DNA of 64,000 nt from Alicyclobacillus_A sp963788285 (GCA_963788285.1 CAWBGB010000012.1:558001-622000); one strand, 5' to 3'. Shown: positions 45,363 through 54,421, numbered from the stretch's first letter. Notes: generated from the sequence alone by a model not told the origin. Program-made: numbers and translations.

Positions 45363-46280
45363 TCACGAGTTCCAAGCGTGTATCACCTCCCCCGTGTTCT
45401 TGACCACGACCCAACCACGTTGCACACGGCTAGACAACCACTCAATGCCCTCTACACTGCCAAGGAGTAGACAGGTCTTCGCCATCACCTCTGCTGCTAC
45501 GAGACTCGGGTGAACGACGGTGCAGGAGACAATGTCTGATGTAGACGGTCGGCCGGTGCGTGGATCGATGAGGTGATGAACCGTTTTGTCCTGGTGCGTC
45601 CATCGCCTTTTGTACGTTCCGCTGGTCGCCAGCGACAAGGAATCGAGAGTCAAGGTCAGCACGTGCTGCGTACTCGAGAAGGGATCTTCAATTCCGACCA
45701 GCCACGGGCGCTCACCGTTTCTTCCCCCACACACCGCGTCACCGCCCGCGTTGACCACGAAGTCAATAAACCCGCTGTCTCGGAGAACCCGGGTGCACTG
45801 CTCGACAATCCACCCTTTTCCGATGCCGCCCACATCCACTTGAAAACCTGGATGAACTCGGCAGTGTCGTCCATCTGAAGAGAGCTCGTAGGGGCATTGA
45901 GACGAGACGATGGGGTGAACGTGAACCAACGGGGCTTCATCCGGTTCACGACGCCTGTCAAATGAGACGTCGTACCCTATGTGCTCGAGAACGGCGCCAA
46001 GACAAGGATTGAACAAGCCGTCTGTCCATATGAATGCCTCTCTGGCCAGGCGCAGCACCTCAAACGTCGCGGGATGGATCTCAACCCACCGACCTGCGCC
46101 TTGATTGATTTGACAAATGTCGCTCGTCGGATGAAACCGAGACATCCGTTGTTCCATTTCATGGACCATGCGCACGACCTTGTCCAGAATCTGTTCCACC
46201 ATCGATTCGGAGTGACACGCCCGTGGATGCACGGCAATCTGCACATCCGTCCCCATCGCGCGAAAGGACCTCATCTTCAT
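45363..46280 (-). CDS. apbE: FAD:protein FMN transferase
   Basis: Attaches FMN covalently to Thr/Ser of target flavoproteins at the cell surface. About 305 residues with family motifs RAMGTDVQIAVHP, VDVGGIGKGWIVEQ, VNAGGDAVCGG and VHHLIDPRTGRP with the Mg-binding region. The start is taken at ATG 46280, six bases after the preceding gene's stop. No signal peptide is seen. Neighbours (membrane protein upstream, ferric reductase-like remnant downstream) suggest a flavinylated electron-transfer unit. Confidence 0.93.
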   Translation of the reverse strand: MKMRSFRAMGTDVQIAVHPRACHSESMVEQILDKVVRMVHEMEQRMSRFHPTSDICQINQGAGRWVEIHPATFEVLRLAREAFIWTDGLFNPCLGAVLEHIGYDVSFDRRREPDEAPLVHVHPIVSSQCPYELSSDGRHCRVHPGFQVDVGGIGKGWIVEQCTRVLRDSGFIDFVVNAGGDAVCGGRNGERPWLVGIEDPFSSTQHVLTLTLDSLSLATSGTYKRRWTHQDKTVHHLIDPRTGRPSTSDIVSCTVVHPSLVAAEVMAKTCLLLGSVEGIEWLSSRVQRGWVVVKNTGEVIHAWNS

Positions 46281-46285
46281 AGGGT

Positions 46286-46699
46286 TTATGATGCTCCCGA
46301 TCTGAAATCTGGCGTTTGGCTCTGGGCAATCCCCGCGCTTCCGGCTCCCAGATTGCCACCTCCGTTGAAGGACCAGGAACCTTGCGAGCCGTCTGAGCTT
46401 CCGGAGGCACCAGAACTTCCGTATCCACTGAAGTCGCCGAATCCATCCGAACCGCTGCCTCCGTATAGATGACGATGGTGTTGACCAACAGACAGCCCCG
46501 CTGTGTCTCCCCCGCTGGACTGTTGTGGTGCAGAGGAGGCCGTGTCGGAAGGGGTCGAAGAAGAGGTACTGACTCCGTGCCAAATGGCGAAGAACCCCGC
46601 GATGGAAGTCACGACCGTACCCCATGACAGTACGGATAGCCAGCGGGCACGGTCCGCCCGTCGACGACGTTGTTCTCGTTTCTTCTCTTCATCCTGCAC
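46286..46699 (-). CDS. Single-pass membrane protein with Ser/Gly-rich extracellular tail
   Basis: 137 residues: a charged N-terminus (EEKKREQRRRRADRAR), one membrane helix (WLSVLSWGTVVTSIAGFFAIW), then a low-complexity tail of Ser, Gly and Thr with GYGSSGASGSSDGSQGSW. GTG 46699 follows GGAAGG. It leads a three-gene unit with apbE and the ferric reductase-like gene, so it may be a scaffold or flavinylation substrate carrier (inference). Confidence 0.65.
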   Translation of the reverse strand: MQDEEKKREQRRRRADRARWLSVLSWGTVVTSIAGFFAIWHGVSTSSSTPSDTASSAPQQSSGGDTAGLSVGQHHRHLYGGSGSDGFGDFSGYGSSGASGSSDGSQGSWSFNGGGNLGAGSAGIAQSQTPDFRSGAS

Positions 46700-47014
46700 C
46701 GGACCTTCCCCCTTTCGGCGTGGACATTGCCAACGTGATATCTCCGTCTCACGTAGGACGTTTCCAAAGCATGAGCCCGCGAAGGCCCCGTACTCCGCTC
46801 TCCAATCATTCTATCCACTCTTTGTGGAGACACATTGGAAGGATCGTGGAGAGATTGTGGATACGGAAGCGTTGGCCAACTTAGCCGTCCCAATCCTAGC
46901 TTTCAGCCCTACATGTCCTTACACCCAAAGTCGGAGTTAAGATACGCCGTTGGTGAGAGGAGATTTTTGGTGAACCACAGTAGGATAAAACCAGAGCAGA
47001 GAAGAGGTCTTCCG
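46700..47014. other. Gene-poor stretch of ~315 bases
   Basis: Should contain promoters for the apbE unit (minus) and the tiny plus-strand frame that follows. Open frames here are not convincing. Confidence 0.35.
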
Positions 47015-47092
47015 ATGACCACACCGATTTTGTTCGATATCGCCCTGCTGAAACACACCCTGATGGTGCAGTCCATCCGGCGCAAAAAATGA
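47015..47092 (+). CDS. Possible 25-aa peptide directly followed by a terminator
   Basis: ATG 47015 is preceded by AGAAGAGGT at six bases. The peptide starts MTTPILFDIALLKHTLM and ends in the basic QSIRRKK. The stop codon abuts a perfect hairpin. The compact ribosome site-ORF-terminator layout suggests a real small gene or an mRNA leader-type element, but there is no homology I recognise. Confidence 0.4.
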   Translation: MTTPILFDIALLKHTLMVQSIRRKK

Positions 47093-47117
47093 TGGGCGCA
47101 CAACCTGTGTGCGCCCA
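47093..47117 (+). terminator. Perfect stem-loop after the 25-codon frame
   Basis: TGGGCGCACA pairs exactly with TGTGCGCCCA across a five-base loop. No T-run follows. Confidence 0.6.
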
Positions 47118-47150
47118 GTCCAATGGAGTCCATATGAGTTCACGCATGCA

Positions 47151-47531
47151 TTACGCTGAAGACTTTTTCTTTGTGGATCCGAAGCCGGTCCATCCGTGGT
47201 CAGCGGCGTCAGACATACTCCACAAGTTCAGCAACACCGTAATGAGACCCAGAATGACGCTGCTCCACGTTTCGCGGGAGTTCAAGGAAAGAGCAAACGG
47301 TTGAATGATGAACCAAACACCCATGATGAGAGAAACCCAGTTCTGCCACTTCTTCCATCCAGTGTGGTTCTCATCCGTGGCCGCCCACGCGGACGCAATC
47401 AGCTGAACGAGACCGAAGATGACACTCGTCCAAACCGCTGCCGTCTTATCGGAAAAACCGAGTGCCCACGGTGCAATGATGAACCACAAACCGATGACTG
47501 CATTGACCCAGTTTTTCCACATCATCATCAT
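47151..47531 (-). CDS. SPW-repeat membrane protein
   Basis: About 126 residues made of two tandem repeats of a two-helix unit: WKNWVNAVIGLWFIIAPWAL and WQNWVSLIMGVWFIIQPFAL, each followed by a W-T/S-S-V-I-xG-L helix. SPW proteins are four-helix membrane proteins of unknown role. GGAGGA precedes a run of four ATG codons, so the exact start (47522-47531) is uncertain. Confidence 0.87.
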   Translation of the reverse strand: MMMMWKNWVNAVIGLWFIIAPWALGFSDKTAAVWTSVIFGLVQLIASAWAATDENHTGWKKWQNWVSLIMGVWFIIQPFALSLNSRETWSSVILGLITVLLNLWSMSDAADHGWTGFGSTKKKSSA

Positions 47532-47779
47532 GCTCCTCCTTTCCAAAGCGTACATTCTTGGAATCCGGATTCCACCTATAAAGTAGTCCCGAAAGCGTAT
47601 TCGCGTCAAAGCAGGATTTTGACCTTTTTTGACGAATAGAGAGCAAAAAGTATCTATCTAAAAAAATTAGCCCTCTCTTTCAACCACTCTCTTTGACTTA
47701 CATAATATTTCAAGTGGAATGAATTGGCTCCGTGCGCCTTGCTCTGCAGACAGGCAAACCGGATAGATTTTGGACATAC

Positions 47780-47815
47780 ATAAACCCCGAGTTGCCGTAC
47801 GCACCCGGGGTTTAT
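47780..47815 (-). terminator. Stem-loop after msrA
   Basis: ATAAACCCC pairs with GGGGTTTAT around an 18-base loop, 19 bases past the msrA stop. Confidence 0.7.
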
Positions 47816-47833
47816 CCAACGCAATTGCGCCAA

Positions 47834-48382
47834 TCACTTGTTCGACCAGTGTCTCTCAATAAACGCTTCACGTCCGGACGCCTTGTGGTACGCCTGGTAA
47901 CGTTCAGGGTTCTTTTTATAAAAGTCCTGGTGGTACTCCTCCGCGGGGTAAAACGGCCCTGCCGGCAAAATCGGGGTGACAATCGGCTTGTCGAAACGCC
48001 CGCTCGCCTCCAACGCACGTTTTGAGGCTTCCGCCAATTCCCGCTGGCGTTCGTTGTGGTAGTAGATGGCCGTCTGGTACGAGGGGCCCCGGTCGTAGAA
48101 CTGGCCGCCTGCATCCGTCGGATCAATCTGCTGCCAATACACCTCGAGTAACTTCTCGTACGGGAACACCTCAGGGTCGAATTCAATCTGAACCGCTTCT
48201 CGGTGGCCAGTGGTACCGGAACAAACCTCTTCGTACGTCGGATTCTCTTTATGCCCACCCGTGTACCCTGACGTCACTTTGATGACACCAGGCCACTGGT
48301 CAAACGGCTTTACCATGCACCAAAAGCACCCACCGGCGAAGGTCGCGAGTTCGTAGCGATTGTGATTCGTTTGTTCTGCCAT
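47834..48382 (-). CDS. msrA: Peptide-methionine (S)-S-oxide reductase
   Basis: Repairs oxidised methionine. 182 residues with the catalytic FAGGCFWCMVKPF near the N-terminus, TSGYTGGHKENPTYEEVCSG, HREAVQIEFDP and the C-terminal FYPAEEYHQDFYKKNPERY. GGAGGAA precedes ATG 48382. A separate MsrB is not in the window. Confidence 0.96.
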   Translation of the reverse strand: MAEQTNHNRYELATFAGGCFWCMVKPFDQWPGVIKVTSGYTGGHKENPTYEEVCSGTTGHREAVQIEFDPEVFPYEKLLEVYWQQIDPTDAGGQFYDRGPSYQTAIYYHNERQRELAEASKRALEASGRFDKPIVTPILPAGPFYPAEEYHQDFYKKNPERYQAYHKASGREAFIERHWSNK

Positions 48383-48510
48383 AACGATTCCTCCTCGCAC
48401 TATGCTCAATCTATCATTCGTGTAGAAGTCGACAGATTCCTGAAGAAACGCCGGCCACTATAGATCCCGTTCGGTCGGTGCCGACTCCATCGAACGAAAC
48501 AGGTTCACGG

Positions 48511-49389
48511 TCAGGATCTCGTATACAAGCGATGCAGGCCCACAGCCAGTTCGTCGAGCTCCTTTCGAACCAGAATGCTCTCCACGTAACGCTCTGGAAG
48601 GGCGTGAAATCCGCAGTCCAGTCCAGCCAAGCCTCCCGCAATGGCGCCGATGGTATCTGAGTCACCACCGAGATTGGCGGCAACCTGCACTGCAGGTTCA
48701 AAATCTGGAGACGTGCTGAGAATGTATACGACCCACTGGAACGTCCGCACCACAAATCCATCCGGTACCACATCCGGCTTTGCGTACAGCGCCGATTCGT
48801 ACCGGGTCCCCTGGACTTCGGCGGCAAGTGCGCTTTGTAAGGGTTGCCCTTTCAAAACACGACTTGCAATCCGATTGTACACCCGACAGGCTTCATCCGC
48901 GAGCGAATTCCAATGCGTCATCTTCGACTGCAGCACCGTCACTTCTTCCATCCGCGACACATCGGCATAGGCGAGCGCCACTGGAAGGCACCTCATCAAC
49001 GATCCGTTCCCGGCCGTCAATCCGTTCAGCTCTTCATGCGCGCGTTCGGCCGCTGCGAACCAGTCTCCTTGATACAAACGGAAGACGTGAGCAATGATGT
49101 TCCCGATGTACTTCGGACGCGTGGCTGCCCAAGCGAGGAACTCCTCGCCGATCTGCGGTATCGGATGGTCCGGATCTTTCAGAATACCCCTGGCGACCGC
49201 AATGGTCATCGCGGTGTCATCAGTCGTCTCGCCCGGCACAAGGTTCCAATATCCCCCGCCCATGATTTCCGTGACGCGACCGTACTTCCGCTGAATCTCT
49301 GGCGCCGCCATCATTTCAGTCGTGCCTCCAAGCGCGTCCCCTATCGCCACTCCGTACAGCGCACCCCTGATTTTGTCAATCACATCCAT
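48511..49389 (-). CDS. ADP-ribosylglycohydrolase family protein
   Basis: 292 residues with the di-magnesium site motifs of the DraG/ARH family: ALYGVAIGDALGG at the N-terminus, PGETTDDTAMTIAVARG, GLTAGNGSLMRCLPVAL and the C-terminal LGGDSDTIGAIAGGLAG. It removes ADP-ribose from a protein, nucleotide or nucleic acid. No ADP-ribosyltransferase is adjacent, so the target is open. Confidence 0.93.
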   Translation of the reverse strand: MDVIDKIRGALYGVAIGDALGGTTEMMAAPEIQRKYGRVTEIMGGGYWNLVPGETTDDTAMTIAVARGILKDPDHPIPQIGEEFLAWAATRPKYIGNIIAHVFRLYQGDWFAAAERAHEELNGLTAGNGSLMRCLPVALAYADVSRMEEVTVLQSKMTHWNSLADEACRVYNRIASRVLKGQPLQSALAAEVQGTRYESALYAKPDVVPDGFVVRTFQWVVYILSTSPDFEPAVQVAANLGGDSDTIGAIAGGLAGLDCGFHALPERYVESILVRKELDELAVGLHRLYTRS

Positions 49390-49586
49390 CTCCCCTTGTC
49401 ATCGGACATTCGTACATTTATCTCAAATATGGACAGCGATGTGGGGGGCTGTCCATTCCAAAAATTGAAGACCTGTCTATTCTATATAGAAGCGAAGAAA
49501 CAAGCGCGTTACCAGAGTACGACCACGGATGCTTCCATTCCTATGGGACGTCCCTGATGAAAACCAAATCTGAAGGAGGGATAGAA

Positions 49587-49907
49587 GTGTACACGGCGAG
49601 TGATTTTCAAAACTACCTGGGTAAAACAGTAGAATTTCGGACCCCTTGGGGACTCCATCGAGGCACTGTGAAAGACGTGAATGGTCACGCTGTTTTGATG
49701 GAGATGCCAGATCAATACGTCAATGCCAGCTTTCAACGAGCACTCGGCCTTGACGTCGTGCACGCCGGATTCTTCGACGGATATAACGGATTCCACGGGT
49801 TTGACGGCTGCTTTCCTCACAGGAAACCGTTCCCGTTCACGTGCTGCTGGATCCCGTTCATATTCATCGTCTTTGTCATCATTTGCCCATGGTTTTGGTG
49901 TTGGTGA
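49587..49907 (+). CDS. Hypothetical protein with C-terminal hydrophobic Trp/Cys-rich tail
   Basis: 106 residues from GTG 49587, preceded by AAGGAGGG. The N-terminal half looks like a small SH3/Sm-type beta barrel (YLGKTVEFRTPWGLHRGTVK, HAVLMEMP). The second half is rich in Phe, Gly and His and ends in a hydrophobic stretch (CCWIPFIFIVFVIICPWFWC). It may be a spore or envelope protein, as similar CC/F/W-rich tails occur in Bacillus small coat proteins (inference). Followed by a strong terminator. Confidence 0.6.
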   Translation: MYTASDFQNYLGKTVEFRTPWGLHRGTVKDVNGHAVLMEMPDQYVNASFQRALGLDVVHAGFFDGYNGFHGFDGCFPHRKPFPFTCCWIPFIFIVFVIICPWFWCW

Positions 49908-49972
49908 AGATTGTGATCCACGAGGAAGGTATCTGATTGTTGATAGCGTATGCCATATATCAGAATCTTCGA

Positions 49973-50008
49973 CCCCAAAAGCTCCGATCGGGGTTTTGGG
50001 GCTTTTTT
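49973..50008 (+). terminator. Intrinsic terminator
   Basis: CCCCAAAA...TTTTGGGG stem with an internal CCGATCGG, followed by CTTTTTTA. Confidence 0.9.
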
Positions 50009-50015
50009 ATTCCAA

Positions 50016-50689
50016 TTAATGGAAATCAGTGATGTTTACGTTCATCCCTTCGTCCATTGCCCGAGCATCATCGGGGACACCACATACGGTTGATAACAGT
50101 CCTGCGTCTCTCGCCCAATCTTGTCTACCAATCGCGGCGAACCAACGCCTGCATATAGAACATGTGCATGTTGGCGACTTGTACGGCATGTGTATGTTGG
50201 CGACTGGTACGGCGTCTTGCACGTTTCGCGCGACCACGACGAGCTTCGGATACAGGGTCGGCTTCTCTCCATAGTACTCGACGCGATACCTATAGAACGG
50301 CGGACAGACGTATCTTTTGGTACCCAGCATGGATTCAATTCGATTTTCCAAACGGGTCAGTCGACCAGCGACGTCCTCTGTCATGTGATCCCCATAGTCA
50401 TGATGAATCTCGTGCGTCGTTCCGTCGAGCAACTCTACTAAAATGACACAGAACGGAAAATCCGTAGCCGAGCCGCCGGCCTCATAACCAAAACGATTGA
50501 AGTCAAACCATTCGATGAGTTCTTCGAGTTGTCGAACCTTCTGATCAGAGATGCTCCACCGACGTTCCCCAATCTCTGTAACAAAGCCCCGCCCGCAATA
50601 CTTAACTTCACCCGAATGTTGCACCTCTACTTCGTACACCGGGCAGTTCCCGCCATCGGCGTACGAGCCAGGCGAAGTCGCTTGAACAT
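50016..50689 (-). pseudogene. DUF6438-type protein with N-terminal frameshift
   Basis: The downstream frame gives VYEVEVQHSGEVKYCGRGFV and DQKVRQLEELIEWFDFNRFG, typical of DUF6438. The family N-terminus (T-x-C-x-G-x-CPVYEV) continues upstream only after a frame change: MFKRLRLARTPMAGT in one frame, CPVYEV in the next, needing one added base near 50644-50650. AAGGGAGG precedes that ATG at 50689, so the frameshifted start is the native one. The C-terminal part contains CTCSICRRWF. Function unknown. Confidence 0.65.
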
Positions 50690-50852
50690 GCGTTGCTTCC
50701 CTCCCTTGTCCAGATTCACTTCAAGCACTGTTTGTGGCTGAAGAGTTCGTCAAAGTAGGCTTCATTCCCCTCCTTTTTTCCGTAACAGCCTAGACAATGA
50801 AGGATGTGCCGCAATATGATACACAATCTCAAAAGTGGAAGAGAGCATTCCT

Positions 50853-51227
50853 ATGTACAAGAGAATCTATCACGATGGGAAGTTGTGTTACGGGAAACAC
50901 GCTTTATTTCACCTGGTCAACTGCAATGAAAACATTTTAAGCATAGAAAAGGTGAAAACCTTTATCTCTGCGTTGGTGCAGGACATCGATATGACAGCTT
51001 TTGGAGAATGCCAGTGTTACCGCTTCGGTGAAGGAGACGAAATCGGGCTATCGGCTGTTCAGTTAATTTATACGAGCAGTATCACAATACACACAAACGA
51101 CTTGCATCGGGAGGGGTATTTGGATGTCTTTAGTTGCAAGGATTTTTCAGTGGAGGAAGTCGTGGAAAGCGTTACAACGTTTTTTTCACCGGAACGCGTC
51201 GAGCACCAAACCATCATTAGACACTAA
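50853..51227 (+). CDS. S-adenosylmethionine decarboxylase (SpeD)-like protein
   Basis: 124 residues with a SpeD-like layout: GKHALFHLVNCNENIL at the N-terminus, MTAFGECQCYRFGEGDEIGL, then LIYTSSITIHTNDLHREGYL and DVFSCKDF. In classic SpeD the processing site is ES-H followed by (I/L)-x-I-H-T; here the aligned segment is TSSITIHT. The pyruvoyl-forming serine may be kept, but the preceding Glu and following His are replaced. It could be a divergent decarboxylase or an inactive relative. Next to a SET-domain gene. Confidence 0.7.
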   Translation: MYKRIYHDGKLCYGKHALFHLVNCNENILSIEKVKTFISALVQDIDMTAFGECQCYRFGEGDEIGLSAVQLIYTSSITIHTNDLHREGYLDVFSCKDFSVEEVVESVTTFFSPERVEHQTIIRH

Positions 51228-51291
51228 AGAAAGGTTTTACCCCGACCATATCGGCATTCACACCAATGAACCGACAAAAGATAAATTTTCA

Positions 51292-51669
51292 ATGGAATAT
51301 ACTCAAAGGTTTGGCGAAGGCGTCGTGTCAAAAACGTTTTTTGGCAAAGGAGAACTCATTTTCCGGTTTGATGGTACTGTGCTGAACCATCAAACGTTAT
51401 ATACTTTGCAAAAAAGACCAGGGGTTTATATCGAAGATCCGTTTTTTGTAGGTAAGATACTTCATTCTTGTGATCCGAATACGACAGTCGACATGGACAA
51501 TCAGACGTTTTGGGCAACAAGAGACATTCAGTCCGGCGATTTCATTACAATGGATTATGAATCTACGGAAGATCAGTTGTTCAGAAGTTTTCACTGCCAA
51601 TGTGGGTCCCATCATTGCCGTGGACACATTGTTGGGAAACTTGTAAGTTCAAAACTTCACGCGAAATAA
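51292..51669 (+). CDS. SET-domain protein with post-SET cysteines
   Basis: About 125 residues. SET motifs: YTQRFGEGVVSKTFFGKGEL, KILHSCDPNTTVDMD (N-H/S-C-x-PN motif as HSCDPN), GDFITMDYEST and a post-SET zinc cluster CQCGSHHCRG. These mark a protein lysine methyltransferase-type fold. The frame is open back to 51124, overlapping the SpeD-like gene, and the region before 51292 (ERFYPDHIGIHTNEPTKDK) also looks protein-like. The true start may therefore be upstream at a rare codon; no good ribosome site is seen. Confidence 0.75.
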   Translation: MEYTQRFGEGVVSKTFFGKGELIFRFDGTVLNHQTLYTLQKRPGVYIEDPFFVGKILHSCDPNTTVDMDNQTFWATRDIQSGDFITMDYESTEDQLFRSFHCQCGSHHCRGHIVGKLVSSKLHAK

Positions 51670-51837
51670 TAGGTATACCGCGTCCAAACGTACGGAAGAG
51701 ACTGTTACTCTCGGTAGCAGTCTCTGTGAGGAATTCCATCTCACTCAATCCGCAAAGAGGCTCGTATCGTAAGCGTAGCGGTCTTATCGTCATGCGTTGA
51801 AGAAAGGTCAAGTCCGTGCCATTCATGCAAGAAGCGG

Positions 51838-52581
51838 TTATCTTGTTTTGCCTAAATTCCACGCGGACTGGGCCATCTTACGGCGTACGTAAGCGAGTTG
51901 ATGGCGAAGTGGAATGCCAACCGGACAATTGTCGTCACAAGCCATCAGCCCGACACATCCAAAAATTCCGTCGTCCGTCCCAACGAGTTCAAGGTACTCC
52001 CGTTCCGTCCGTTGATCCCGAGGATCCAACATGAACCGAGCCACACGGTTTACACCTGCCGCACCGATAAAATTGGGTTTGATGTTCGCCGTGGCACACC
52101 CACCAATGCAGCAGCCGCACTCGATGCATCGCTCCGCTTCGTAGATCTTCTGTGCTACATCATTATCCATCCGTTCCTCTTCGGCATCTGGGTCAAACAC
52201 TTCATCGGTATGAATCCATGACTTAGTCCGGATGGAAATGTCTCGAAACCATACGCCGGTGTCGACGGACAAATCACCAATCAGTTTAAACACGGGCAGC
52301 GGCAGTAGCGTGGTGGTCCCCGGTAGGTCTTTGGTCAGCGTTTTGCAAGCGAGTGTCGGTTTTCCGTTCACTAACATTCCACACGATCCACAAATGGCAG
52401 CACGGCAGACAAAGTCGAACCGAAGCGTGGGATCCTGCTCCTCGCGCAGCTTGTTGAGAGCGACGAATAAGGTCATCCCCGGCTCCTCGGTGAGTTGAAA
52501 GTCCTGCAGGTACGGTTTCGTTTTTGGTTCAGCTGGGTTATATCGCATAATCCGGATGGTCAATGTCCGTGGATTCACCAT
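51838..52581 (-). CDS. frdB: Fumarate reductase/succinate dehydrogenase iron-sulfur subunit
   Basis: About 247 residues. N-terminal [2Fe-2S] motif FVCRAAICGSCGMLVNG...LACKT, C-terminal CIECGCCIGGCATANI and CVGLMACDDNCPVGIPL for the 4Fe and 3Fe clusters. Start ATG 52581 after GGGGGG; follows frdA by 13 bases. Electron relay between flavin and quinone in complex II. Confidence 0.93.
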   Translation of the reverse strand: MVNPRTLTIRIMRYNPAEPKTKPYLQDFQLTEEPGMTLFVALNKLREEQDPTLRFDFVCRAAICGSCGMLVNGKPTLACKTLTKDLPGTTTLLPLPVFKLIGDLSVDTGVWFRDISIRTKSWIHTDEVFDPDAEEERMDNDVAQKIYEAERCIECGCCIGGCATANIKPNFIGAAGVNRVARFMLDPRDQRTEREYLELVGTDDGIFGCVGLMACDDNCPVGIPLRHQLAYVRRKMAQSAWNLGKTR

Positions 52582-52594
52582 GCTCGCCCCCCAA

Positions 52595-54421
52595 TCATCG
52601 CGGTTTATCTGTGACAGAAGCACGGCTCGATTCTCCATAACCCCGATCTCCGGGGGGAGATTCCGTGATTTTCACAGGTTCGTACTGCAACACTGGCGAA
52701 TCAGTCCCGGTTGGCCAATATGCGAGGGTCCGTTTTAACCATCTCTCGTCGTCACGTTTCGGAAAATCCTCCCGGAAGTGGCTACCGCGGCTTTCCTGAC
52801 GGGCCAAGGCACCTAATGCAATGCAGTACGCCAACCGTATCATTCCGGGTAGGCGAAGGGCTGCGCCCAACTCCGGATCGCCCCCCTGGCCACCACCGCG
52901 AAGTCCAATGCACAGGGAACGTTGATGCAGGGCATGAAGTGCGCTCACCGCCTCCCTCAGAGGACCCTCCGAGCGGAAAATGCCTACATTGCGGCTCAAG
53001 ATTTCCTCCATCTCACGCCGCAACTGGTACACGTTTTCCGTTCCATCTTGGCGACTTCGCAGTCGATTCACACGATCCACTTGTTGATGAAGGTGTTCCT
53101 CCATCAACGAGAATTTGACATCCGGCGATACTTCCTTGGTGTACCTGGCAATCTGATGACCGACGATTTTCCCTGCCACCACCGTCTCGGCCAGCGAGTT
53201 TCCGCCAAGGCGGTTGAATCCATGCAGGTCCCAACAGGCGGCTTCGCCCAGTGCAAACAAACTTCGTAGTCCATATGCCTGACCGTCGATATTAGTACGG
53301 ACGCCACCCATACTGTAATGTTGTGTGGGCCGAACAGGGATAAGGTCATTGACCGGGTCAATCCCGCGGAAGTTCTTACATATGTTCGCTATTTCGCGCA
53401 GATTCGTGTTGATGTGCTTGGCACCCAAGTGGCGGATGTCGAGCCAAACATGCTCACCATACGGGCTCTCCACTCCAAATCCATCTCGAATGTGCTGCAT
53501 GATACGACGTGAGACCACATCTCGCGAAGCTAACTCCTTCTTCACCGGTTCATAGTCGGGCATGAATCGATGCAAATTTTTATCTAACAAATACCCTCCA
53601 TCTCCTCGGGCCCCCTCTGTGATCAGAATCCAAGAGGGAACAATCCCGGTCGGGTGAAACTGAACCGCCTCCATGTTGCCAAGTGGCACCACACCGGTGT
53701 CCAACGCGAGCGCCATTCCGCTTCCTTCGTTAATGATGGCGTTCGTTGAAGCCCCATATAACCGCCCGTATCCTCCAGTCGCAAGCACAGTCGTCTTGGC
53801 CGTATAGACCCGCAGCTCACCGGATCGAAGGCAACGAACGACAGCGCCGTAACACTGCTCCTGGTCATGGATGAGACTGAGCACTTCCACCCGGTCGTGA
53901 ACCGTAATTCCAAGTTTCAACACCATGCTGTCCATCGTGTACAAGAGTGTATGTCCGGTTCCGTCTGCCGTGTAGCAGGTACGCCACTTCGCCGTTCCCC
54001 CAAAATTGCGAGCTGCAATGAGCCCAACCTTTTCAGGGTCTTCATGGATTTCTTTGCCATCGTAGATCTTCTTGTCAGTTGTGACACGCGTCCATGGGAC
54101 GCCCCAATGGGCCATTTCACGAACCGCGGTCGGCGCGGTATCGACGAACAGACGCGCGACGTCCTGATCGCACCCCCAGTCAGACCCCTTCACGGTATCC
54201 ATGAAATGAACGTCCGGGCTGTCCCCTTTCCCCATGGCCGTGTTCCCTAAGCTCGCTTGCATCCCCCCTTGTGCTGCGGAACTGTGAGACCTGCGTGGAG
54301 GAACCAGACTGAGAATGATGACGTTGAGCCCCTGCGTCGCCGCCTCCACAGCGGCTCGCTCCCCAGCGAGACCAGCACCAATAACCAATACATCCGTGAC
54401 ATAGGAATCGTAGTGGCTCAT
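52595..54421 (-). CDS. frdA: Fumarate reductase/succinate dehydrogenase flavoprotein
   Basis: About 608 residues. FAD-binding VLVIGAGLAGERAAVEA, covalent-flavin histidine segment RRSHSSAAQGGMQA, active-site HPTGIVPSWILITEGARGDG and RPTQHYSMGGVRTN. The order C-A-B and these motifs resemble the Wolinella-type enzyme with a dihaem cytochrome b and menaquinone. The ATG at 54421 overlaps frdC as ATGA with GGGGG upstream. A longer in-frame reading is ignored. Confidence 0.95.
   Translation of the reverse strand: MSHYDSYVTDVLVIGAGLAGERAAVEAATQGLNVIILSLVPPRRSHSSAAQGGMQASLGNTAMGKGDSPDVHFMDTVKGSDWGCDQDVARLFVDTAPTAVREMAHWGVPWTRVTTDKKIYDGKEIHEDPEKVGLIAARNFGGTAKWRTCYTADGTGHTLLYTMDSMVLKLGITVHDRVEVLSLIHDQEQCYGAVVRCLRSGELRVYTAKTTVLATGGYGRLYGASTNAIINEGSGMALALDTGVVPLGNMEAVQFHPTGIVPSWILITEGARGDGGYLLDKNLHRFMPDYEPVKKELASRDVVSRRIMQHIRDGFGVESPYGEHVWLDIRHLGAKHINTNLREIANICKNFRGIDPVNDLIPVRPTQHYSMGGVRTNIDGQAYGLRSLFALGEAACWDLHGFNRLGGNSLAETVVAGKIVGHQIARYTKEVSPDVKFSLMEEHLHQQVDRVNRLRSRQDGTENVYQLRREMEEILSRNVGIFRSEGPLREAVSALHALHQRSLCIGLRGGGQGGDPELGAALRLPGMIRLAYCIALGALARQESRGSHFREDFPKRDDERWLKRTLAYWPTGTDSPVLQYEPVKITESPPGDRGYGESSRASVTDKPR

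Noticed and set aside
51378..51418. GTGCTGAACC...TTTGCAAA inside the SET gene resembles one arm of the dispersed repeat
   Set aside because: It lies within conserved coding sequence, lacks the second arm, and matches only about 20 positions; chance is more likely.
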